Assembly (NCBI RefSeq): GCF_000732605.1
Contig: NZ_JPME01000027.1
Span: 144-53,078, forward strand
Origin: Lacrimispora celerecrescens
GTDB lineage: Bacteria; Bacillota; Clostridia; Lachnospirales; Lachnospiraceae
DNA length: 52,935 nucleotides
Direction of reading: 5' to 3'
A program made the translations under genes and the position numbers. Positions 46,367 through 52,935 of this stretch are shown here, one piece after another. The notes under the pieces were generated by a model that ran no database searches, was not told where the DNA came from, and saw nothing but the letters and a program-made list of their open reading frames with translations. Each line of letters begins with the position of its first letter. Position 1 is the first letter of the stretch.

Positions 46367-47368
46367 TTACGCTTTTTTAAAACGGGGGGAATACTTTGCT
46401 GCAAGCAAAATAGCCTCGATCATGCTGACAGCGCCTGCTTTTCCAGTTCCTGCAATGTCAAAGGCCGTGCCATGGTCCACCGAGGTGCGCAGGATGGGCA
46501 TCCCGTTGGTAATTGCGATGGTCCGGTCAAAATCCAGGGTTTTTGTAGCAATATGGCCCTGGTCATGATACAGGGAAAGCACGCTGTTAAACCGCCCCTG
46601 GGCTGCCTGATGGAACACGGAATCCGCCCCGATCGGCCCTGCAACCGGATACCCTTCTTCCTGTAATTCCAATACGGCTGGGATGATTTCCCTCACCTCT
46701 TCGTCACCGAACAGGCCATGTTCCCCACAGTGAGGGTTCAGTCCTGCAACCGCCATGGTCCCCTCCTCTACTCCAAGCCGCTTTAAAGCCTCAAGGCAGC
46801 GCTTCACATAATCTTTGATCCGCTCCCTGGTCACCATATCAAGCATATCTCTTAAGGATACATGCCTTGTAAGGAAGAAAACCCTCAGCCCGTTGGTCTC
46901 AAACATGGTAAGCGGATCCTCTGTCTCCGTCAGAGCGCTGAATATCTCGGTATGACCGATAAAAGGTATACCAGCCTCCCTTAAGGCCTCTTTGTTAATG
47001 GGAGTGGTTGCCACCGCATCTGCCCTTCCCTCGTTTGCCAGCCTGATGCTTTCCTCAATGTATTCATAGGCTGCTCTGCCGCACATTCCGCTGACTTCTC
47101 CGAATGCAAACTGGTCCATATCCACGTTATCCAGATTGATGAGGTTTAATATTCCTTTTTCAAATTCCCCCTCTTCCGGCCCCTTTACCGTCTTGATCCT
47201 TAAATCCACCCCTGTGATCCTGATGGCCTGCTCCATGATTTTTTTATCTCCCACTGCAATGCAGTCGGCCGCCTCTATGACCCTTGGCTCTGCCAGCGCC
47301 TTTGCCACGATCTCCGGGCCAATGCCAGCCGGGTCTCCTATGGGTATTACGATTAGTGGTTTGCTCAT
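46367..47368 (-). CDS. pdxA: PdxA family 4-phosphate dehydrogenase (PdxA2, four-carbon acid catabolism)
   Basis: A 333-residue PdxA-family enzyme: [18 protein letters not shown] at the start, the metal His in [25 protein letters not shown] and [14 protein letters not shown]. Classical PdxA oxidises 4-phosphohydroxy-threonine in vitamin B6 synthesis. The PdxA2 branch next to DUF1537 kinases oxidises D-threonate- or D-erythronate-4-phosphate, giving dihydroxyacetone phosphate and CO2. The neighbours here (kinase 33 bp upstream, GntP permease 33 bp downstream) point to the second role. No other B6 gene is near. Confidence 0.88.
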   Translation of the reverse strand: MSKPLIVIPIGDPAGIGPEIVAKALAEPRVIEAADCIAVGDKKIMEQAIRITGVDLRIKTVKGPEEGEFEKGILNLINLDNVDMDQFAFGEVSGMCGRAAYEYIEESIRLANEGRADAVATTPINKEALREAGIPFIGHTEIFSALTETEDPLTMFETNGLRVFFLTRHVSLRDMLDMVTRERIKDYVKRCLEALKRLGVEEGTMAVAGLNPHCGEHGLFGDEEVREIIPAVLELQEEGYPVAGPIGADSVFHQAAQGRFNSVLSLYHDQGHIATKTLDFDRTIAITNGMPILRTSVDHGTAFDIAGTGKAGAVSMIEAILLAAKYSPRFKKA

Positions 47369-47401
47369 ATTTGTTCCTCCATTTCTTAGTTTGCATAAGG
47401 T

Positions 47402-48709
47402 TTACATAAATAGCTTCTCTTTTAAGTAGGTGATGCACCGGTTGGCAGCATCAGGTTCTCCTACCATCCCTCCCTTTGTTATGATTGACACCCCCTCGAA
47501 ATCCCCCTTTAAAAACTTCCCGTAGGCCGCAAGGGGAAGAACCTCATCAAGGAGGCATAAGCCGGCGGTATGGATCTTCTGGCAGATAGCCACCGTAATA
47601 TCTCCCCCGCTGCTGTAGATCCCTTGAAAGCCGCCGTTATATGTAAATACCCGGCGGGTAATTTCCGCAAAGGAATCGCAGATCAGCCTGGTCATCTCAT
47701 CCACTCCCCCTGGATAGCCGGATTCGTATCGGTTAAAATCCACCCTGTTTTCCGGATAGATCCCATCCCCTGTAACAGTAAGGATCTCATAAGACTCGCT
47801 GGCTTCCAAAACCTCTTTTACGGTCCGTTTGATTTCCTCCTCCCGGCATTCTTCACTCTCCAGGAACCTGGCAGCGGAAACAAAAATGTTATGGGCGGTC
47901 CGCTGGGTCAGCCAAAGCTCTTCCATCTGTTTTCTTGTCACAGGATTTACACTTCCCACCACGGCCAATATCTTGTTCCCCTTCCCCCTGTCCGGCGGAA
48001 CAATCCGCTTTCTCGCAATTGTGGAAGTAAACACGCCCGGATCCACTGCAGCAAATTTGATCCCGCTTGTAATGGCTGCGTCAGCGATTAAGTCTAAATC
48101 CTCCTGGGTCACACAATCCATTACGATGATTCTGCACCCATCTTTTATAAGCCCTTTGATCCGTTCCGCCAGGGCATGCTTTCCTTCCATCATGCCGTTC
48201 ATCTGGATGCTTCCCACTTTATATCTGCTTTGACCTTCAAAAATTTTCTTCACATCCGATGTGAACACAGGCGTCTTGGGGTCTAAGGCTGCCTCCGTCT
48301 TGTGAAGGGGAAGCCCCTTTACCATCATGTACCCGCCGATCACGATTCTTCCTGAAGCCGGAAAGCACGGCGCACAGATAGCAGTATAGTCCGGGCCCAA
48401 AGCATCTAAAAAAGCATCCGTCTCCCTCCCGACATTTCCTCTGAGAGTGCTGTCAATGCGCTTTGCATATACCTTAACCTCTTCATTTTTCAAAAGATTG
48501 GTCACGTTAAATACCCGATTATAAGCGGTCTCGCTGCTTACCGCTCTGCTGTCTGTTGGATACATGATACAATCGCACTGATCGAACAGGGACAGCTTCA
48601 ACCGTTCTGAATTCATTACGGTGTAGGTCCTGTAGTTCATCTTCTTAAGCAGAACCCCTGTGGCATTTGCTCCTGTCAGATCATCTGCCACCACAATACA
48701 TTGAGGCAT
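47402..48709 (-). CDS. Four-carbon acid sugar kinase (DUF1537)
   Basis: A 435-residue DUF1537 kinase. The N-terminal substrate domain starts IVVADDLTGANATGVLLKK and includes AKRIDSTLRGNVGRETDAFL and CFPASGRIVIGGYMMV. The C-terminal nucleotide-binding domain ends with IYSSGGDITVAI and IITKGGMVGEPDA. The characterised relatives DtnK and DenK phosphorylate D-threonate and D-erythronate at the 4-hydroxyl. It is the first gene of the kinase / PdxA2 / GntP operon; a promoter with a GAACA operator lies about 100 bp upstream. Which acid it prefers cannot be said from sequence. Confidence 0.9.
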   Translation of the reverse strand: MPQCIVVADDLTGANATGVLLKKMNYRTYTVMNSERLKLSLFDQCDCIMYPTDSRAVSSETAYNRVFNVTNLLKNEEVKVYAKRIDSTLRGNVGRETDAFLDALGPDYTAICAPCFPASGRIVIGGYMMVKGLPLHKTEAALDPKTPVFTSDVKKIFEGQSRYKVGSIQMNGMMEGKHALAERIKGLIKDGCRIIVMDCVTQEDLDLIADAAITSGIKFAAVDPGVFTSTIARKRIVPPDRGKGNKILAVVGSVNPVTRKQMEELWLTQRTAHNIFVSAARFLESEECREEEIKRTVKEVLEASESYEILTVTGDGIYPENRVDFNRYESGYPGGVDEMTRLICDSFAEITRRVFTYNGGFQGIYSSGGDITVAICQKIHTAGLCLLDEVLPLAAYGKFLKGDFEGVSIITKGGMVGEPDAANRCITYLKEKLFM

Positions 48710-48764
48710 AATTCCTCTCCCTTCTCTGTACCAGTACCGGCTTGAGATACATTGGTGCCGATAT

Positions 48765-48808
48765 CGTTCGTGTTTGATTATGTTCGTTAATGATGTTCAT
48801 TTATGTTC
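48765..48808. promoter_or_regulatory. GAACA repeat operator (DeoR-type)
   Basis: On the minus strand GAACAT (48808-48803), GAACAT (48798-48793), GAACA (48785-48781) and GAACG (48769-48765) follow directly after the -10 box. Repeats of GAACA(T) are the usual DeoR/GlpR-family binding pattern. Binding would block transcription start, and the DeoR gene near 44.4 kb is the obvious partner. Confidence 0.65.
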
Positions 48809-48811
48809 TAA

Positions 48812-48840
48812 ATCTTACATTGTCTGTTTAATATTGTCAA
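48812..48840 (-). promoter_or_regulatory. Promoter of the four-carbon acid operon
   Basis: On the minus strand TTGACA (48840-48835), 17 bases, TAAGAT (48817-48812). It has a perfect -35 and good spacing and lies about 100 bp before the kinase ATG. Confidence 0.7.
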
Positions 48841-48915
48841 TATAATTTTTATTTTCTTTTAATAATTATTAATAAAATATAAAAAGTGCATGTTGGTAAG
48901 CCCCTGAATCCCTGT

Positions 48916-48946
48916 ATTTTGTAACATGGGTCCCATGATACAAAAT
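48916..48946. promoter_or_regulatory. 31-bp palindrome between divergent genes
   Basis: ATTTTGTA-A-CATGGG and CCCATG-A-TACAAAAT surround a central T at 48931: 15-bp arms with one mismatch. It lies 35 bp upstream of the GNAT -10 box and about 75 bp behind the -35 of the operon on the other strand. It could be a regulator site; it is not followed by a T run. The rest of the 48710-49071 gap is AT-rich and shows nothing further. Confidence 0.55.
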
Positions 48947-48977
48947 ATAAAGTGATATGGAAATAAGCCTGGACGTA

Positions 48978-48986
48978 TGGTATAAT
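48978..48986 (+). promoter_or_regulatory. Extended -10 promoter candidate for the small GNAT gene
   Basis: TGGTATAAT (TGn plus perfect -10) lies about 85 bp upstream of the GTG start. The -35 region is poor. Confidence 0.45.
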
Positions 48987-49071
48987 TTTCTCATTGGAAG
49001 TAAAGCCGGAAACGCAGCAAAACCATATATCCTTACAGGGTGATAAATCAAAATTTATAAGGTGAATACAG

Positions 49072-49566
49072 GTGGAAGTAAGAATTGAACTGGCATATGA
49101 CCGGCCGCAGGAAATTATCCGCTTGTTCACTGAATACACGGATAGTATTATTGCTAAAGATACCGAAGTAGCAAAGTGTCTTAATTCCCAGCACTATGAC
49201 GATGAAGTGAAAGAATTGAATGAAAAATATGGTTTGCCCAATGGACGGCTCTATCTTGCTTATCTGAACCGTGATATTGTTGGATGTGTTGCTTTGAGAC
49301 AGCTGGATGTTCGTTTTTGTGAAATGAAGCGTTTATATGTCAGACCTGGATATCGGGGAAAACATATAGGAAATGCACTGATTGAGCAAATGATTGCAGA
49401 TGCCAGACAGATCGGATATAAGCATATGCGTTTAGGCACTTTATACAGCAGTTTTCATGCAGCTGGATTTGTAAACAACGTCCGCAAAAAAAGTGTTGAC
49501 ATTTTAATTTTAATCTCATATACTGTAACAAATCAAAGTGAAAAACTGTTGAGCAGGAGTAAGTAA
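49072..49566 (+). CDS. GNAT acetyltransferase with degenerate C-terminus
   Basis: A 164-residue protein, GTG start at 49072 behind AAGGTG. The first 115 residues are a good GNAT (YLAYLNRDIVGCVALRQL, EMKRLYVRPGYRGKHIGNALIEQM with the acetyl-CoA loop, IGYKHMRLGTL). After that the family would normally continue with a helix, a Y-x-x-x-GF strand and a final strand. Here a shortened LYSSFHAAGF is followed by unrelated Ser/Lys/Ile-rich sequence that also carries the trp promoter. The end is probably lost through an internal deletion or fusion with the trp control region. It may be non-functional. It is the only gene between the four-carbon acid operon and trp. Confidence 0.6.
   Translation: MEVRIELAYDRPQEIIRLFTEYTDSIIAKDTEVAKCLNSQHYDDEVKELNEKYGLPNGRLYLAYLNRDIVGCVALRQLDVRFCEMKRLYVRPGYRGKHIGNALIEQMIADARQIGYKHMRLGTLYSSFHAAGFVNNVRKKSVDILILISYTVTNQSEKLLSRSK
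49496..49524 (+). promoter_or_regulatory. trp operon promoter
   Basis: TTGACA (49496-49501), 17 bases, TATACT (49519-49524), inside the last codons of the degenerate GNAT frame and about 50 bp before the T-box leader. Confidence 0.75.
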
Positions 49567-49576
49567 GATTTTAACA

Positions 49577-49842
49577 TCATGCACAGAGAGCTTCCGGTTG
49601 GTGGGAGGAAGCGTTGATGTCTGGTCTGAATGGACCTGCGAGGGCGGCTTGAAACCGGTTTTATAATCGGGAGTAGGTGTCGACGGGTTTCCTATCCGTT
49701 ATCAAGGGGAGGCACATGTTAGTGTGTTATAAAGCGGGAGAAGTCTATCTTCTCCAATCAGGGTGGTACCACGGAACCGTAATTTACAGGCTTTCGTCCC
49801 TCTTATCCATAGCAGTATGGAGGAGGGACGGAGGCCTTTTTT
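49577..49842 (+). promoter_or_regulatory. Tryptophan T-box riboswitch
   Basis: A tRNA-sensing leader upstream of trpE. The conserved T-box AGGGTGGTACCACGG is at 49760-49774. In stem I the specifier loop reads CTGAA-TGG-ACC, giving the Trp codon TGG at 49631-49633. Uncharged tRNA-Trp would pair with both the specifier and the GGTACC bulge, favouring the antiterminator over the terminator that follows. Transcription of trpEGD therefore responds to Trp-tRNA charging. Confidence 0.9.
49789..49842 (+). terminator. T-box terminator hairpin
   Basis: GGC-TTT-CGTCCCTC pairs with GAGGGACG-GAG-GCC, followed by TTTTTT. It competes with the antiterminator formed with the T-box sequence just upstream. About 80 bp of leader then remain before the trpE start. 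Confidence 0.88.
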
Positions 49843-49922
49843 ATGTTACTCTCCACCTGCTATAGGGTGTTTACCGACTACAAAAGACATGAGTATTAAC
49901 CAGGAAAGGAGCGTAATAAATC

Positions 49923-51395
49923 ATGAACATCACGCCGGACTGTAAGGAAATCGAAGCGCTTGCCGCTTCCTATCCCGTCATCCCGGTCTGCAGAGAGATC
50001 TATGCAGACATTGTCACACCAATTACCCTGCTGCGAAAAATCGCAGCCAAAAGCAGCCGTTATTATCTGCTTGAAAGCATTGAGGGAGGCGAAAAATGGG
50101 GACGCTACTCCTTTCTTGGCTATGACCCGGTCCTTAAGGTGACTTTAAAGGATCATGTGGTTAGGGTACATCATTACAGCCTGCCGGAGGAGGATCAGGT
50201 GATCCTTACCAGGGAGCCCTATGATGTGCTGCGGAATATCTTAAAGGATTACCGCTCCCCAAAGCTTCCCGGACTTCCACCCTTTACCGGGGGATTTGTT
50301 GGGTATTTTGCCTACAGTATGGTTGGCTATGCGGAACCGGTCCTATCCATCAAAAAGGGAACCTGCAATGACTTTGACTTAATGCTTTTTGATACGGTCA
50401 TAGCCTACGACCATTTAAAGCAGAAAATCAGTCTTGTGGTCAACATGAAAACCGACCGGGTCATGGAAAATTACGGGAAGGCCTGCACAAAGCTGGAAAG
50501 CATTGCAGCCATGATCGGAGAAAATATCCCCCTAAAGAAGTCAGCGGTCACCAGCCAGCCAAACTTCAGCTGCAACGTGACCAAAGAGGAATACTGTTCC
50601 ATGGTGGAGCGGGCAAAGGATTATATCGTGGACGGAGACATTTTCCAGGCGGTGCTTTCCAGACAGTTTACAAGTGATTACCAGGACAGTCTTCTCAATG
50701 CCTACCGGGTCTTAAGGACCACCAATCCCTCCCCCTACATGGTATATCTCCACATGGATGATACCGAAATCATAAGCACCTCCCCGGAAACCCTGGTCCG
50801 TCTAAAGAACGGGCGGCTCACCACCTTTCCGGTAGCAGGGTCCAGGCCCAGGGGAAAGGATGAAGAGGAAGACATACGGCTTTCAAAAGAGCTTCTAGCA
50901 GATGAAAAGGAGCTTGCAGAGCACAACATGCTGGTGGACTTGGGAAGAAATGATTTGGGGAAAATCGCAGCGTTTTCCACGGTAGAGGTGACAGGCTATC
51001 AAATGATCCACCGTTATTCCAGAATCATGCACATCTGTTCTCAGGTGGAAGCTGATATCACCCCTGACCGGGATGCCTTCCATGCCATAGAGGCAGTTCT
51101 CCCGGCAGGCACCCTTTCCGGGGCTCCAAAAATTCGGGCCTGCGAGATTATCGAAGAGCTGGAAACTGAGCCAAGGGGCATTTACGGAGGGGCCCTGGGT
51201 TACATTGATTTCGCCGGAAACATGGATACCTGCATCGCCATACGCATGGCGGTAAAGAGTCATGGAAAGGTATACGTTCAGGCAGGCGGCGGTATCGTAG
51301 CTGACAGCGTTCCGGAACGGGAGTACGATGAATCGGAAAACAAGGCGAAGGCCGTGATCCGGGCCATTGAAACCGCAAGGGAGGTAAATGACTGA
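49923..51395 (+). CDS. trpE: Anthranilate synthase component I
   Basis: A 490-residue chorismate-utilising enzyme that makes anthranilate with ammonia from TrpG. The N-terminal domain has the LLES motif (49-52) that in TrpE binds feedback tryptophan. The C-terminal catalytic part shows DGDIFQAVLSRQF, STSPETLVRL, PVAGSRPRGKDEEED, VDLGRNDLG, LPAGTLSGAPKIRA and QAGGGIVADS. This makes it TrpE rather than PabB, in line with the Trp T-box. AGGAAAGGAG lies before the ATG. The stop shares one base with the trpG start. Confidence 0.96.
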   Translation: MNITPDCKEIEALAASYPVIPVCREIYADIVTPITLLRKIAAKSSRYYLLESIEGGEKWGRYSFLGYDPVLKVTLKDHVVRVHHYSLPEEDQVILTREPYDVLRNILKDYRSPKLPGLPPFTGGFVGYFAYSMVGYAEPVLSIKKGTCNDFDLMLFDTVIAYDHLKQKISLVVNMKTDRVMENYGKACTKLESIAAMIGENIPLKKSAVTSQPNFSCNVTKEEYCSMVERAKDYIVDGDIFQAVLSRQFTSDYQDSLLNAYRVLRTTNPSPYMVYLHMDDTEIISTSPETLVRLKNGRLTTFPVAGSRPRGKDEEEDIRLSKELLADEKELAEHNMLVDLGRNDLGKIAAFSTVEVTGYQMIHRYSRIMHICSQVEADITPDRDAFHAIEAVLPAGTLSGAPKIRACEIIEELETEPRGIYGGALGYIDFAGNMDTCIAIRMAVKSHGKVYVQAGGGIVADSVPEREYDESENKAKAVIRAIETAREVND

Positions 51396-51979
51396 TGATT
51401 CTATTGATTGATAATTACGACAGCTTTTCCTACAACTTAGTCCAGATGTTTGGCAGCTTAAATCCGGATATCAGGGTCATACGAAATGACGTAATGGCAG
51501 CGGAAGAAATAGGGGAGCTATCTCCCAGCCACATCATCCTCTCCCCTGGTCCCGGCTATCCGAAAGACGCAGGAGTGTGCGAGGACGTGGTGAAAAAGCT
51601 TTCAGGAACGATCCCCATTCTTGGGGTATGCCTGGGGCATCAGGGAATCTGCGAAGTATTCGGGGCAGAGATCACCCATGCAAGGAAGCTGATGCACGGA
51701 AAACAGAGCCTTCTTACCATCGACGTTTCTGATCCCATCTTCCACGGGCTTCCAAAACAGATCCTGGCAGCCAGGTACCACTCTCTCATTGCCGCAAAAG
51801 ATTCTCTTCCTCATTGCATGACTGTCATCGGAACTGATGATATGGGGGAAATCATGGCGGTAAAGCATAAGGAATATCCCCTTTACGGACTTCAGTTCCA
51901 TCCGGAATCTATCCTGACCCCAGATGGAATGACCATACTTAAGAATTTTTTATCCATTCATATAAAGGAGGCAGATTAA
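51395..51979 (+). CDS. trpG: Anthranilate synthase component II (glutamine amidotransferase)
   Basis: A 194-residue class I amidotransferase that supplies ammonia from glutamine to TrpE. The triad is visible: Cys79 in GVCLGHQ, His169 and Glu171 in FHPES. The start MILLIDNYDSFSYNLVQ is typical. It overlaps trpE by one base and is followed at once by trpD, so the three are translationally coupled. GGGAGG lies within the end of trpE. Confidence 0.96.
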   Translation: MILLIDNYDSFSYNLVQMFGSLNPDIRVIRNDVMAAEEIGELSPSHIILSPGPGYPKDAGVCEDVVKKLSGTIPILGVCLGHQGICEVFGAEITHARKLMHGKQSLLTIDVSDPIFHGLPKQILAARYHSLIAAKDSLPHCMTVIGTDDMGEIMAVKHKEYPLYGLQFHPESILTPDGMTILKNFLSIHIKEAD

Positions 51980-52935
51980 ATGATCAGGCAGGCAATCCAT
52001 GAAGTTATCTCAGGGCAGGATTTAAGCTTTGAAGCAGCAAAAGAGGTTATGAATGAAATTATGAGCGGAGAAACCACCCCGGCTCAGATGGCCGCATTTT
52101 TAACAGGTCTTCGTATGAAGGGCGAGACCATTGACGAGATCACCGCCTGTGCTACGGTCATGCGGGAAAAAGCATTAAAGCTGGAGCCGGATTTTCCTGT
52201 CATTGATATCGTAGGAACCGGCGGTGATGAGGCAGGAACCTTTAACATTTCAACAACCAGCGCATTTGTTGTGGCTGCAGGAGGAGTTCCGGTGGCAAAG
52301 CACGGCAACCGCAGCGTTTCCAGCAAAAGCGGGGCTGCCGATGTGTTGGAGCACCTTGGTGCGAATTTAAATCTTACGGCGGAACAGTCTGGGACCATAC
52401 TAAAAGAAACGGGCATGTGCTTCCTCTTTGCCCAGGCATACCATTCCTCTATGAAATACGCCGGACCTGTGCGGAAAGAGCTTGGAGTTCGGACCATCTT
52501 TAATATCTTAGGCCCCCTCTCCAATCCTGCCGGAGCCACCATGCAGCTTTTGGGGGTCTATGACCGGAAGCTGGTAGAACCCCTGGCCCAGGTACTAAGC
52601 AATCTGGGAGTTAAGCGGGGACTGGTGGTCTGTGGAGACGACGGGCTTGATGAAGCCACGGTCACTGGGCCCAGCCATGTATGCGAGATCCGTTTCGGGG
52701 AACTGACTCCCTATGAGATCACACCGGAGCAGTTTTCCTTAAACCGCTGCACCCTTCCTGAGCTGGTGGGCGGCACACCGGCAGAAAATGCCCAGATCAC
52801 CCGGGATATTTTAAACGGAAAGCTTCACGGGCCAAAGCGGGATATCGTCATACTAAACTCTGCCTTAAGCCTGTACCTGGGAATCGATGACTGTACCATT
52901 TCCCAGTGCATTGAACAAGCGGCCCATCTCATTGA
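51980..52935 (+). CDS. trpD: Anthranilate phosphoribosyltransferase (3' end outside window)
   Basis: The open frame begins with the ATG at 51980, right after the trpG TAA, with AAAGGAGG before it, and runs off the window after 318 codons, nearly the full family length. TrpD joins anthranilate to PRPP. Key segments are the PRPP loop GTGGDEAGTFNISTTSA, KHGNRSVSSKSGAADVLE, the RTIFNILGPLSNPA stretch and the metal-site DE in GDDGLDEATVTGP. It is a stand-alone TrpD (not fused to TrpG). More trp genes probably follow outside. Confidence 0.95.
   Translation, partial: MIRQAIHEVISGQDLSFEAAKEVMNEIMSGETTPAQMAAFLTGLRMKGETIDEITACATVMREKALKLEPDFPVIDIVGTGGDEAGTFNISTTSAFVVAAGGVPVAKHGNRSVSSKSGAADVLEHLGANLNLTAEQSGTILKETGMCFLFAQAYHSSMKYAGPVRKELGVRTIFNILGPLSNPAGATMQLLGVYDRKLVEPLAQVLSNLGVKRGLVVCGDDGLDEATVTGPSHVCEIRFGELTPYEITPEQFSLNRCTLPELVGGTPAENAQITRDILNGKLHGPKRDIVILNSALSLYLGIDDCTISQCIEQAAHLI

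Noticed and set aside
48849-49139. 96-codon minus-strand frame across the divergent promoter region
   Set aside because: It covers the palindrome and the GNAT start; there is no ribosome site or family.

Overview
The window looks like chromosome from a spore-forming, low-GC Gram-positive anaerobe, most likely a Lachnospiraceae (Clostridium cluster XIVa / Lacrimispora-like) member. This is inferred from spoIIM next to xerD, a T-box-controlled trp operon, the rel / MBL / hemZ / hisS / aspS block, strong AGGAGG-type ribosome binding sites, choline-binding-like wall repeats and a GXY collagen protein. No rRNA, tRNA, CRISPR array or intact transposon was seen. Most genes lie on the minus strand; only a small GNAT gene and the trp operon at the right end are on the plus strand.

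Left end (1-4.8 kb): a very long collagen-like protein running off the window, preceded in the same direction by two paralogous family 2 glycosyltransferases. This looks like a spore- or cell-surface glycoprotein made together with its own glycosylation enzymes. Then come small single genes (DinB-like, CDP-alcohol phosphatidyltransferase, GNAT) and a secreted 5'-nucleotidase with an inserted LysM domain (5-9 kb).

Housekeeping block (9-18.8 kb): aspS, hisS (frameshifted), hemZ, an MBL hydrolase, a hexapeptide acetyltransferase fusion, the bifunctional (p)ppGpp enzyme Rel and adenosine deaminase.

Amino-sugar cluster (19-30.1 kb): ABC importer (binding lipoprotein plus two permeases), a MurK-like kinase, a ROK kinase, a GH4 phospho-glycosidase, a tandem GNAT, a variant PIG-L deacetylase, NamZ (exo-muramidase) and NagZ. 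Neither NamZ nor NagZ has a signal peptide. It reads as one operon, with a consensus-perfect promoter and two sets of inverted repeats upstream. I infer uptake and cytoplasmic dismantling of cell-wall MurNAc/GlcNAc saccharides. This is the most interesting system in the window.

Surface module (30.2-37.8 kb): a giant wall-anchored protein (lamin-tail domain, OB folds, PHP-type metallohydrolase, wall-binding repeats) broken by two single-base frameshifts, plus a YibE/F membrane protein. Two near-identical terminator hairpins bracket the block. All three frameshifts in the window (hisS and two here) look like loss of one G from GGGC.

Right part (37.8-52.9 kb): an AEC transporter and an FAD/NAD(P) oxidoreductase, then apt, xerD, spoIIM, Nudix and proC. 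A four-carbon sugar-acid operon follows (DUF1537 kinase, PdxA-type dehydrogenase, GntP permease) with a DeoR regulator and a matching GAACA-repeat operator. Last is a degenerate GNAT whose 3' end carries the trp promoter, then a tryptophan T-box and trpE-trpG-trpD (trpD cut by the window end).
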